A stretch of DNA of 7,306 bases, from NCBI GenBank assembly GCA_018065165.1, contig JAGHTV010000448.1, positions 1 to 7,306 on the forward strand, in the 5' to 3' direction. The translations under genes were made by a program, and so were the position numbers. This document shows, in pieces, positions 1 through 6,373 of the stretch. Positions within the stretch are counted from its first letter, which is position 1. Every line of letters begins with the position of its first letter. Source of the DNA: Candidatus Sodaliphilus fimicaballi (GTDB lineage: Bacteria > Bacteroidota > Bacteroidia > Bacteroidales > Muribaculaceae). The notes beneath the pieces were generated by a model. The model was not told the DNA's origin, searched no databases, and was given only the letters and a program-made list of their open reading frames with translations.

Positions 1-1234
1 GCACAATATAGTAAAACCCCGTAATGCCCATTGGTACCTCGGTCCAGCTACCATGAACTAGCGTGCTACACACTTCGGCCAGGTGATGTAAACCGTTGGC
101 ACGGAATATCATAAACACTGCAGCAAATGTCATAAACACGACAAGGCAGCGTGGCAGGTCGCGCCATGTGGCATCTCCACAGGGTTTCTCTTTCTTGAAG
201 AATATGCCAGGCATCATCAGCAGTCCACACACGATGCCCCATAGTACAAATGTCCATGCGGCGCCGTGCCACAATCCCGAAAGGCCGAACACTATCATCA
301 CATTGATAGCGGTACGCCTGCGTGAGCAGCGGCTTCCTCCCAGAGGGTAGTACACATAGGTGCGCAGCCAGTCCATGAGAGTGATGTGCCAGCGTTGCCA
401 CAGTTCGTGCCATGAGCGTGAGAAGAATGGGTAACGGAAGTTGGCCGACAGCCTTATACCCAACAACTTAGCCGAGCCAATGGCAATGTCGCTATAGCCT
501 GAGAAGTCGGCATATATCTGCATGGCAAATATTATCGCGGCCATTACCATAGTGGTGGCAGACATTGTGTGTGGGTTGTATAGGGTGTAGTCTATTAGGC
601 CGCCCAGAGTGTCGGCGATAACCACTTTCTTGGTAAGTCCCCACAATATTTGTCGCATGCCCACTACGGCAAGGTCATAGTCAAATTGCTTTTCCTTGAG
701 GAATTGCGGCAACAGGTTCTTGGCTCGCTCAATAGGGCCAGCTACCAGTTGCGGAAAGAAGGCGATATACACCATGAAGGCTGTAATGTCGCGAGTGGGC
801 TTGACATCGCCACGCAGGCAGTCGATGGTGTAGCTTATGGCCTGGAATGTGTAGAACGATATGCCCACAGGCAGCACAATGTCGAGCATGGGCCACGATA
901 GCGTGATGCCTAGAGTGTCGCACAATGCCATCGTGCTTTCCCTGAAGAAGTTGAGGTACTTGAATGAGAACAGTATACCCAGGTTTATTGCGATGCTTAT
1001 GCCGGCCCATGCTTTCTTGTGGCTAGGTCTGGCTTGCATTGCCAGAGCCGAGGCATAGGTTGTCAATGATGTTGCAATGATAAGTCCCAGGAAACGCCAG
1101 TCCCACCATCCATAGAACATGTAGCTGGCCGCAAGCAACATGGCATTTTGCCACTTAAGTCGCTTGGCCAGTGCCCAGTATAGCAAGAACACTATGGGCA
1201 GGAATAGGGCATATGTCCAGGTATCAAATTGCAT
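1..1234 (-). CDS. MBOAT-family membrane O-acyltransferase (3' end outside window)
   Basis: My reading of the minus strand from the ATG at 1232-1234 stays open to base 1, giving 411 residues without a stop; AlgI/DltB-like relatives are usually about 470-500, so the C-terminus is missing. Hydrophobic segments run through the protein. Family blocks seen in order are LPVGISFYTFQ, FFPQLVAGPIERA, YADFSGYSDIAIG, SWHELWQRWHITL (His283) and GLWHGAAWTFVLWG (His323). The second His matches the invariant MBOAT catalytic histidine. Such proteins move acyl groups, often acetyl, across or at the membrane onto polysaccharides, usually with a DltD/AlgJ-like partner, which would have to lie beyond the window. 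Its start overlaps the aminotransferase stop by 11 bp, so it is the last visible gene of the sugar operon and may O-acylate the glycan carrying the amino sugar (inference). The acceptor is unknown. Family assignment is firm. Confidence 0.93.
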   Translation of the reverse strand, partial: MQFDTWTYALFLPIVFLLYWALAKRLKWQNAMLLAASYMFYGWWDWRFLGLIIATSLTTYASALAMQARPSHKKAWAGISIAINLGILFSFKYLNFFRESTMALCDTLGITLSWPMLDIVLPVGISFYTFQAISYTIDCLRGDVKPTRDITAFMVYIAFFPQLVAGPIERAKNLLPQFLKEKQFDYDLAVVGMRQILWGLTKKVVIADTLGGLIDYTLYNPHTMSATTMVMAAIIFAMQIYADFSGYSDIAIGSAKLLGIRLSANFRYPFFSRSWHELWQRWHITLMDWLRTYVYYPLGGSRCSRRRTAINVMIVFGLSGLWHGAAWTFVLWGIVCGLLMMPGIFFKKEKPCGDATWRDLPRCLVVFMTFAAVFMIFRANGLHHLAEVCSTLVHGSWTEVPMGITGFYYIV

Positions 1235-2354
1235 TGATTATGCGGGCAATTTCTCGTGCATCGTTTTCTGTAATGGGGGGAGCTATGGGCAGGCTGATAA
1301 CCTCTCCGGCAAGTTGTTCGGTAACGGGTAGAGGACCGTGTTTCAGGTCGCTGTAGCATGGTTGCATGTGGGGAGGTGTGGCGTAGTGTATGTCGGTCAT
1401 TACACCATGTTCTTCAAGTTGCTTGCGCATCTCGTCACGGCTGCCTTCCACCACTCTTATCACATACTGGTGCCATACCTGGCGCATGCCGTCAAAGCGG
1501 TTAGGGGTGACGATGCGAGGATTGCTTATCGTCTCGTTGTAAACCTGCGCAATAGCGTCGCGGCGAGCGTTTTCCTCGTCTAGGTGACGCAGTTTCACGC
1601 GCAGCATGGCCGCCTGTATCTCGTCGATGCGGCAGTTGAGGCCGCAATATATGTTGTGATAGCGACGGTCGCTGCCATAGCTGGCCAGTGCACGCACTGT
1701 CTTGGCCAGTTCGTCATCACTGGTAACAACTGCACCTGCATCGCCTAGAGCACCCAAATTCTTGGTGGGATAGAAGCTGATGCCTGCTGCGTGTCCCAGT
1801 CCACCGGTTACGCGGGTGCCGTTAAGTCCTTCGGTAGCAGCTAGTGCTCCTATTGCCTGAGCATTGTCCTCGATGACGAGCAAGCCATGTTCATGGGCCT
1901 GTTGCACCAGTTTGTCGTCCCAGCATGGTGTACCATATAGGTGAACGGGCATCACGGCCTTCACTTCGTTGTCGATGAGACGCTCCACCTCGTTGCTGTC
2001 AAGGTTCATTGTCGTGGTGCTGGGGTCGCACAGTATGGGAACGAGCCCATTGTCGCTTATTGCGAGAACCGATGCAACAAATGTGTTGCCCGGCACAATC
2101 ACCTTGTCGCCCGTTTTCAGCTTACCCATCTCGATGTAGGCACGCAGTATAAGTCGCAATGCGTCAAGGCCGTTGCTCACTGCTATGCAGTGCTTTGCCT
2201 GGCACAACGAGGCAATCTCTTGCTCAAGAGCATCGGTGTGCTTGCCGTGCAGATACCAGCCCGAGTCAATTACGCCTATGGCAGCCTGTTTCAGTTCGTC
2301 CTCATAGGGCAGGTTTGCCTGCTTGAGGTTAAGAAATGGGTAAGTCTTGTTCAT
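1224..2354 (-). CDS. fdtB: DegT/DnrJ/EryC1 PLP sugar aminotransferase, probable dTDP-3-keto-6-deoxyhexose 3-transaminase
   Basis: The 376-residue protein is full length for the DegT/DnrJ/EryC1 family (fold type I PLP enzymes). Visible motifs: SNGLDAL near 60-66 for cofactor phosphate binding, IEDNAQAIGA at 161-170 with Asp163 expected to pair with the pyridine nitrogen, and GISFYPTKNLGALGDAGAVV with the Schiff-base lysine Lys198. CRIDEIQAAM at 241-250 is also a family block. Members aminate keto sugars on dTDP or UDP using glutamate. Two FdtA-like ketoisomerases directly upstream suggest a 3-keto-6-deoxyhexose substrate, giving dTDP-3-amino-3,6-dideoxy-galactose or -glucose, as for FdtB/QdtB. 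The start codon overlaps the upstream stop as ATGA, and its stop overlaps the MBOAT start by 11 bp, so translation is probably coupled. The exact sugar is inference from context; the symbol is provisional because QdtB and FdtB cannot be told apart by eye. Confidence 0.9.
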   Translation of the reverse strand: MNKTYPFLNLKQANLPYEDELKQAAIGVIDSGWYLHGKHTDALEQEIASLCQAKHCIAVSNGLDALRLILRAYIEMGKLKTGDKVIVPGNTFVASVLAISDNGLVPILCDPSTTTMNLDSNEVERLIDNEVKAVMPVHLYGTPCWDDKLVQQAHEHGLLVIEDNAQAIGALAATEGLNGTRVTGGLGHAAGISFYPTKNLGALGDAGAVVTSDDELAKTVRALASYGSDRRYHNIYCGLNCRIDEIQAAMLRVKLRHLDEENARRDAIAQVYNETISNPRIVTPNRFDGMRQVWHQYVIRVVEGSRDEMRKQLEEHGVMTDIHYATPPHMQPCYSDLKHGPLPVTEQLAGEVISLPIAPPITENDAREIARIINAI

Positions 2355-2788
2355 CGTTTGTCTTTAGTTAGTTCAAGGAAGTCGCTGTACTCACGCACAT
2401 AGTCGCCCTCGTCATAGTGCTCGCTGGCAAGTACCATGCACACTGCACCCGAGGTGAAGTTGTTGAGCACACGCCATATGCCCGGCCTGATGATAAGTCC
2501 TTGATAAGGACGGTTTAGCGTAACCGTGCGCTGCTTGCAACCATCTTCAATGATGACATCAAAGCAGCCGCTCAACGCTACAACCAGCTGATATAGCTCG
2601 CGATGTGCGTGACCGCCACGCTCACTGCCGCTGGGTATGTCATACAGGTAGTAAGTGCGCTTTATCTTGAACGGTATGGGATCATTATCCTCCACCACAG
2701 TCAGGTTGCCATTGGCATGGTGATGCCGTGGCAGCTCAATGACGCAGCAGTTGTCCACGCTCGATGTGATGAAGTTTTTATTGTTCAT
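2351..2788 (-). CDS. fdtA: FdtA/WxcM-type dTDP-4-keto-6-deoxyglucose 3,4-ketoisomerase (intact HxH motif)
   Basis: This is a 145-residue single-domain cupin of the WxcM/FdtA/QdtA family. Blocks in order: GNLTVVED near 27-34, PFKIKRTYYLYDIP at 39-52, RGGHAHRELYQ at 57-67 with His60 and His62, SGCFDVIIEDG, IWRVLNNF near 104-111, and YDEGDYVREY near the end. In characterised FdtA and QdtA the two His of HAH are active-site residues for moving the keto group from C4 to C3; both are present here. Compared with known enzymes, Arg follows Trp105, and Asn26 sits where the other copy has Arg; residues in these regions are reported to influence product stereochemistry, so I do not call Fuc versus Qui. 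It overlaps its paralogue upstream by 11 bp and the aminotransferase downstream by 4 bp. This copy is the better candidate for the active isomerase. Confidence 0.88.
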   Translation of the reverse strand: MNNKNFITSSVDNCCVIELPRHHHANGNLTVVEDNDPIPFKIKRTYYLYDIPSGSERGGHAHRELYQLVVALSGCFDVIIEDGCKQRTVTLNRPYQGLIIRPGIWRVLNNFTSGAVCMVLASEHYDEGDYVREYSDFLELTKDKR

Positions 2789-3188
2789 TTTTCAGTATTT
2801 TAAACTCGTCAAAATCCTCGATATAGTCGGCGGGGTCATATTTCTCGCTCGAGAGGACATATACAACCGAGTTGGTTGAGAAGTTATCAATCTTGCGCCA
2901 GGTCATGTGTGGCACATACAGGCCATAGTAGGCGCGATCCATGTGGAAGCGTTGCTCGCCTGTACCGTCGTCGAGCACCACATCAAAGCTGCCGCTCATG
3001 GCTATGATGAACTCGTCCTGGCAGCGAAAGGCGTGACCATCGCGATACATATCGCCTGGTACATCATAAATCCAGTAGGCTCGTTTGATGTCAAACGGCA
3101 CTTGATCTTCGCCTTCAACAATCGACAAGTTTCCGCGTGGGTCGCTTATCTTGGGCAGATGTATGATATGTGGCTTATTGAATTCCAT
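2778..3188 (-). CDS. Second FdtA/WxcM-like cupin, HxH motif degenerate (HAF)
   Basis: A 136-residue paralogue of the next gene, with the same colinear blocks: [11 protein letters not shown] at 16-26, [14 protein letters not shown] at 31-44, [11 protein letters not shown] at 50-60, [11 protein letters not shown] at 65-75, TWRKIDNF at 96-103 and [10 protein letters not shown]. The first catalytic His is kept (His52) but the second is Phe54. It may therefore be an altered isomerase, a partner or scaffold for the intact copy, or an enzyme for another sugar step; its activity is uncertain. Start choice: an in-frame TTG at 3195-3197 would add three residues, but I prefer the ATG at 3186-3188, since ATG is the commoner start and the family block begins well downstream. 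It overlaps the rfbA stop by 14 bp and the next cupin by 11 bp. I believe the HA-aromatic form recurs in Bacteroidales homologues (from memory), so it is likely a real subfamily rather than a sequencing error. Confidence 0.85.
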   Translation of the reverse strand: MEFNKPHIIHLPKISDPRGNLSIVEGEDQVPFDIKRAYWIYDVPGDMYRDGHAFRCQDEFIIAMSGSFDVVLDDGTGEQRFHMDRAYYGLYVPHMTWRKIDNFSTNSVVYVLSSEKYDPADYIEDFDEFKILKNEQ

Positions 3189-4059
3189 TCTCGGCAAGCT
3201 TCAGTAAGTACTGACCATAGTGGTTCTTTATCATTGGCTCTGCCAAAGCCTTGAGTTGCTCGGCTGTAATCCAACCCTTGCGGAACGAAATTTCTTCAAG
3301 GGCAGCCACTTGCACACCCTGCATTGTCTCGATGGTGCGTATGAAGTTGGATGCCTCAAGCATGCTCTCGGCTGTGCCGGTATCGAGCCAGGCAAAACCA
3401 CGGCCCAGCGCTTGCACTCGCACGCGGTCTTCGTTCAGGAACTCTTGGTTGACGGTTGTAATCTCCAGCTCGCCGCGAGCCGATGGCTTGATGGTCTCGG
3501 CTACCTTGACCACATCGTTGGGGTAGAAGTACAGGCCTGTAACAGCATAGTGTGACATAGGCTTGGCTGGCTTCTCCTCGATGCTGGTAGCCTTGCCGTC
3601 CTCATCAAAAGCAACAACGCCAAATCGCTCGGGATCCTTCACCTTGTAGGCAAAGAGGGTAGCACAGTTCTGCTCCTCGGTAATCTTCACGGCATCCATG
3701 AGCATACCGGTAAATCGCTGTCCATAGAAGATATTGTCGCCCAGAACGAGGCACACACTATCGTTGCCAATAAACTCCTTGCCTATGATGAATGCCTGCG
3801 CCAGTCCCTCGGGGCGAGGCTGAACGGCATATGAGAACTTCACTCCCAGCTCCTCTCCTGTACCCAGCAGTCGTTCAAACTGTGGCAGGTCGTGAGGTGT
3901 TGAGATGATGAGAATCTCGCGTATGCCAGCAAGCATAAGCACCGAGATGGGGTAGAACACCATCGGTTTGTCGTAGATGGGAATAAGTTGCTTACTTATG
4001 CCTTTAGTTGCTGGGTACAAGCGTGTTCCTGATCCGCCTGCAAGTACTATACCTTTCAT
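3175..4059 (-). CDS. rfbA: Glucose-1-phosphate thymidylyltransferase
   Basis: A 294-residue cytosolic enzyme of normal length that joins glucose-1-phosphate and dTTP to give dTDP-glucose, the first step of the dTDP-deoxysugar route. Sequence evidence: nucleotidyltransferase signature [11 protein letters not shown] at 8-18 followed by [22 protein letters not shown] at 80-90, LGDNIFYG at 106-113 with the metal-binding Asp, EEKP at 161-164, GLYFYP, and WLDTGT near 224-229. The ATG is preceded by an A/T-rich stretch without a Shine-Dalgarno motif, as is usual in Bacteroidetes. It lies 158 bp downstream of rfbB across a repeat array, unlike all later junctions in the operon, which overlap. No catalytic motif is missing. 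Neither rfbC nor rfbD (dTDP-rhamnose branch) is in the window, which supports diversion of the intermediate to an amino sugar. Confidence 0.97.
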   Translation of the reverse strand: MKGIVLAGGSGTRLYPATKGISKQLIPIYDKPMVFYPISVLMLAGIREILIISTPHDLPQFERLLGTGEELGVKFSYAVQPRPEGLAQAFIIGKEFIGNDSVCLVLGDNIFYGQRFTGMLMDAVKITEEQNCATLFAYKVKDPERFGVVAFDEDGKATSIEEKPAKPMSHYAVTGLYFYPNDVVKVAETIKPSARGELEITTVNQEFLNEDRVRVQALGRGFAWLDTGTAESMLEASNFIRTIETMQGVQVAALEEISFRKGWITAEQLKALAEPMIKNHYGQYLLKLAENGIQ

Positions 4060-4073
4060 AATTTTATATTTTT

Positions 4074-4213
4074 AGAACGCTTCGCTATAAGGACGCTCGC
4101 TGTCGCTTCGCTATAAGGACGCTTCGCTTTAAGAGCTCTTCGCCTCTTATAGACACGCAAGTGCCGTTCTTAAAGGAGCCTTGCTCCGTCCTTATAGGGC
4201 GTCAGCCCGTTCT
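4074..4213. repeat. Inverted array of short stem-loop repeats between rfbB and rfbA
   Basis: The stretch is built from short linkers of the form CTATAAGGACG or CTTTAAGAG on the left arm (4085-4095, 4111-4121, 4127-4135) and their reverse complements on the right arm (CTCTTATAGAC from 4144, CTTAAAG at 4169-4175, CGTCCTTATAG at 4187-4197). The perfect palindrome AAGAGCTCTT at 4131-4140 lies near the centre, and AGAACG (4074-4079) pairs with CGTTCT (4208-4213) at the outside. Small hairpins lie between linkers on the right arm, such as GGAGC-CTT-GCTCC at 4175-4187 and GGGC-GTCA-GCCC at 4197-4208. No oligo-U run follows on the minus strand, so it does not look like a plain terminator. It could attenuate or process the transcript between rfbB and rfbA, or be an inserted palindromic repeat. 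Confidence 0.75.
4078..4123. repeat. Perfect 20-bp direct repeat, two copies with 26-bp period
   Basis: CGCTTCGCTATAAGGACGCT occurs at 4078-4097 and again at 4104-4123, separated by CGCTGT. A third, decayed start (CGCTTCGCT then TTAAG) follows at 4120. These copies form the left arm of the larger inverted array and can pair with its right arm. Confidence 0.9.
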
Positions 4214-4217
4214 TTAT

Positions 4218-5417
4218 TTATCTCTTATCGTACATTTGTTCGTAATACTGCTGGTAGTCGCCGCTGGTCACATTCTCAACCCAAGAGCGATTGTCCAGGT
4301 TCCAACGAACGGTTTTCTCAATTCCCACGCTGAACGGAGTCTCGGGATACCAACCCAGCTCGCGTGCAATCTTCGATGGATCAATGGCGTAGCGCATGTC
4401 GTGACCGGGACGGTCGGTAACAAACTCAATCAGTCCGTCATTGATGTCCTCCACCTTGCAAGTGAGCAGTTTTTGATATTCGGGCTCCTCGTGCATGATG
4501 CGGGCTATTATGGCAATAACTTGCTTAACGATGTTGATGTTGCTCTCCTCGTTGAAGCCGCCTATGTTGTAAACCTCGCCCAACTTGCCCTCGCGCAACA
4601 CCATGTCAATGCCCTTACAGTGGTCCTCTACATAGAGCCAGTCGCGCACATTCTCGCCCTTGCCATATACGGGTAACTTCTTGCCTTGTAAGATGTTGTT
4701 GATGATGAGCGGTATAAGCTTCTCAGGGAAATGGTAGGGGCCGTAGTTGTTGCTGCAACGGGTTATGTTGATGGGCATGCCATAGGTCTCGGCATAGGCC
4801 ATAGTGATGAGGTCGGCACTGGTCCTTGACGCCGAGTAGGGCGAGCGTGGAGCCAGAGGAGTCTCCTCGGTGAAGTATTTTTCGCCGTAGGTCTTCATGT
4901 CCTTACGGCCTTCAACCACACTCTTGATGTCGTCGGTAACCACAAGGTCGTGGGCCTCGTCATAGTCCTTTGCCAGCGAACCGTAAACCTCATCGGTAGA
5001 GATTTGCAGGTATTTCTTGCCTTCGTTGTACTGGTTGTGGCCCTGAGCGTCCTTGCCTGTGAACCACGCCTTGCGAGCACAATCGAGCATGTTTTGTGTG
5101 CCCAGTATGTTGGTCTCAAGGAACAAGCGAGGATTGGTGATGCTGCGGTCTACATGGCTCTCGGCAGCAAAGTTTACGATGTAGTCAACATCGTTGTCCT
5201 CAAGTATCTTTTCAACGAGCGAGCGATCGCTGATGTCGCCACGAATGAATGTGACATTGCCAAGTTTCAGCTCCTCGTCAAGCGTAGCAAGGTTGCCAGC
5301 ATAGGTAAGCACATCAAGCACAATGACTTTGATGTCATTGCCCCATTTCTTGAGGATATATTTTACATAGTTTGAGCCTATAAATCCAGCGGCTCCAGTG
5401 ACGAGATAAGTCTTCAT
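4218..5417 (-). CDS. rfbB: dTDP-glucose 4,6-dehydratase
   Basis: A 399-residue extended short-chain dehydrogenase that converts dTDP-glucose to dTDP-4-keto-6-deoxyglucose using bound NAD. Visible: Rossmann GAAGFIG at 8-14, Asp35 for NAD ribose, FAAESHVDRS at 83-92, catalytic TDE at 141-143 in STDEVYG, SPYSASRTSAD at 192-202, NNYGPYHFPEKLIP at 223-236 and NVRDWLYVEDH at 256-266. It is longer than the common 340-360 because of additional sequence around 115-135 and 150-185, a layout I associate with Bacteroidales and some Firmicutes homologues. The odd point is Arg198 (codon AGG, 4824-4826) where the SDR YxxxK motif has lysine; Tyr194 is kept. The gene heads the operon, about 20 nt below its predicted transcription start. 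The family is certain; full activity with Arg198 is not shown. Confidence 0.96.
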   Translation of the reverse strand: MKTYLVTGAAGFIGSNYVKYILKKWGNDIKVIVLDVLTYAGNLATLDEELKLGNVTFIRGDISDRSLVEKILEDNDVDYIVNFAAESHVDRSITNPRLFLETNILGTQNMLDCARKAWFTGKDAQGHNQYNEGKKYLQISTDEVYGSLAKDYDEAHDLVVTDDIKSVVEGRKDMKTYGEKYFTEETPLAPRSPYSASRTSADLITMAYAETYGMPINITRCSNNYGPYHFPEKLIPLIINNILQGKKLPVYGKGENVRDWLYVEDHCKGIDMVLREGKLGEVYNIGGFNEESNINIVKQVIAIIARIMHEEPEYQKLLTCKVEDINDGLIEFVTDRPGHDMRYAIDPSKIARELGWYPETPFSVGIEKTVRWNLDNRSWVENVTSGDYQQYYEQMYDKR

Positions 5418-5444
5418 ATCGTTTTTACACTGTTATTCAACCTA

Positions 5445-5476
5445 CAAAGTTACAATTTATTCAACTTAATCGCAAT
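5445..5476 (-). promoter_or_regulatory. Bacteroidetes-type promoter for the rfbB operon
   Basis: On the minus strand TAACTTTG (5445-5452) matches the Bacteroidetes -7 box TAnnTTTG, and ATTG (5473-5476) sits 20 bp upstream as a partial -33 box. The start codon at 5417 is about 28 bp below the -7 box, leaving a short leader without a Shine-Dalgarno motif. A terminator immediately upstream isolates it from the previous gene. Confidence 0.72.
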
Positions 5477-5509
5477 GCAAATGCTAATTTTTCTCACATA
5501 ATAGATAAG

Positions 5510-5546
5510 AAAAAAGACGCAAGACCTCGTTGGGAGGTTTTGCGTC
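5510..5546 (-). terminator. Intrinsic terminator of the Cys/Lys-rich gene
   Basis: Arms 5516-5528 and 5534-5546 form a 13-bp stem with one G-U wobble and a 5-nt loop, followed on the minus strand by six T residues (5510-5515). It begins about 30 bp after the stop codon at 5577 and separates that gene from rfbB. Confidence 0.93.
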
Positions 5547-5576
5547 CGTTATCTAGTGTAAAGAGTGAGACTGTGA

Positions 5577-5990
5577 TTACTTCTTGTGACCAGCCTTTGC
5601 TGCCTTGCAATCAGCCTTGATCTCCTTCTTTACTTCTTTCTTTACAGCCTTGCATTCTGCTTTCACAGCCTTACATTCTGTCTTTACAGCTTTGCACTCT
5701 GCCTTCACGCATTCTTTAACTTCTTTGCACTTAGCCTTAGCCTCTTTGCATTCTGCCTTAACGCATTTCTTTGCCTGTTTGCATTCAGCCTTCTTTTCGC
5801 AAACCTTTGTTCCACACTCGGCTTTGCCACATTCTTTCTTTTCAGTGCATTTTTGCTGCTTGTCGCAGTCATGTTTCTTTACGCATTCAGTCTTGGCAAC
5901 ACATTTCTTTGCCTTGTCACATTGTTGTGCTACAGCAACGTTTGCACAAGCAAACAGTGCTACGATACACATTGCGATTAATTTCTTCAT
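5577..5990 (-). CDS. Exported lysine- and cysteine-rich repeat protein, function unknown
   Basis: I recognise no family. The 137-residue product starts with a classic signal peptide: Lys2-Lys3, a hydrophobic core to about 18, and AVA before QQ, giving probable cleavage after residue 21. A weak lipobox-like LFAC at 12-15 makes a lipoprotein a less likely alternative. The mature part (about 116 residues) has 17 Cys and about 38 Lys, with Glu and Ala making up most of the rest. Cys sit at 24, 30, 36, 42, 48, 54, 59, 64, 70, 76, 81, 88, 94, 99, 106, 113 and 128, so the first six are exactly six apart and the rest mostly five to seven. The C-terminal half repeats ECKAVKx heptads and should be helical. 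It has a good promoter and its own terminator, so it is a single-gene unit. Metal binding, disulfide cross-linking or binding of an anionic surface polymer are possible but unproven. The expansion may be recent repeat duplication. Confidence 0.82.
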   Translation of the reverse strand: MKKLIAMCIVALFACANVAVAQQCDKAKKCVAKTECVKKHDCDKQQKCTEKKECGKAECGTKVCEKKAECKQAKKCVKAECKEAKAKCKEVKECVKAECKAVKTECKAVKAECKAVKKEVKKEIKADCKAAKAGHKK

Positions 5991-6034
5991 AATATAAGCG
6001 TTTAAAAATTAGTAATCGTCGGTTATCTATACTG

Positions 6035-6069
6035 CAAAGTTAATGGTTTTAGTAATATGCTCAAAGTTA
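6035..6069 (-). promoter_or_regulatory. Bacteroidetes-type promoter for the Cys/Lys-rich gene
   Basis: TAACTTTG on the minus strand at 6035-6042 fits the -7 box, and TTTG at 6062-6065 lies exactly 19 bp upstream as the -33 box. That TTTG belongs to a second TAACTTTG (6062-6069), so the 8-mer occurs twice with 27-bp spacing; the upper copy lacks an obvious -33 partner. The start codon at 5990 is about 45 bp below the -7 box. Confidence 0.78.
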
Positions 6070-6203
6070 ATTATGTTTTTTTTGACATATTTACTCTTGT
6101 CAAGTTTGTGTTTTAGGCCTCCTGCAGGGAGAGCGGTAGAGCTTCGCCCCATTGTTTTTTCCCCGCACTGCACTCGCAAGCTCGCTTGTATGGGGTTACT
6201 AAC

Positions 6204-6340
6204 ATAGCGACAAGCTGCCCTCCGGGCAAGTCTGAAATTACAATAACATATCTTGTACCGATATCTACAACAGTCAGCTAGCTTAGCTTGATTATCAATA
6301 TAGCGACAAGCGCTATGTGTATTGCCCTCCGGGCAAGTCT
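6204..6340. repeat. Two direct repeat copies, one with an 11-bp insert that builds a hairpin
   Basis: Copy 1 (6204-6233) reads ATAGCGACAAGC then TGCCCTCCGGGCAAGTCT. Copy 2 (6300-6340) has the same two blocks split by 11 extra bases. The insert makes ATAGCG-ACAAG-CGCTAT, a perfect 6-bp stem at 6300-6316. Copy 2 also extends the TGCCCTCCGGGCA core to TTGCCC-TCC-GGGCAA, a 6-bp stem at 6322-6336. Confidence 0.85.
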
Positions 6341-6373
6341 AAAAAAAAGTCGGAGACGTTATTACTTGAGTAA

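Noticed and set aside
729..1010. Minus-strand 93-codon frame rich in His and Arg
   Set aside because: It lies inside the MBOAT gene in another frame; the MBOAT frame carries all family motifs without a break.
1941..2402. Plus-strand 153-codon frame
   Set aside because: Antisense to the aminotransferase, with no recognisable motif and no promoter.
3195..3197. TTG start for the first cupin
   Set aside because: Would add only three residues and extend the overlap with rfbA; the ATG at 3186-3188 is nearer the conserved domain and is the commoner codon. Not fully excluded.
4074..4213. CRISPR array
   Set aside because: Repeats are short, inverted across a centre and have no uniform spacers; no cas gene is present.
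4161..4676. Plus-strand 171-codon frame opposite the 3' part of rfbB
   Set aside because: Shadow of rfbB; hydrophobic composition comes from reading the coding strand in reverse and it starts inside the repeat array.
5940..5960. Lipoprotein signal (LFAC) in the Cys/Lys-rich protein
   Set aside because: Phe at the -2 position is unusual for a lipobox and a good AVA cleavage site follows; standard signal peptidase I processing is more likely.
5586..5997. Two long plus-strand frames (130-131 codons) opposite the Cys/Lys-rich gene, looking hydrophobic and membrane-like
   Set aside because: They are antisense reflections of a low-complexity Lys/Glu/Cys gene (AAG and GAG codons read as Leu/Phe/Ser); the minus-strand gene has a signal peptide, promoter and terminator.
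6322..6348. Terminator from the TTGCCC-TCC-GGGCAA hairpin next to eight A residues
   Set aside because: On the minus strand the T-run comes before the hairpin, and on the plus strand it is an A-run, so polarity is wrong in both directions.
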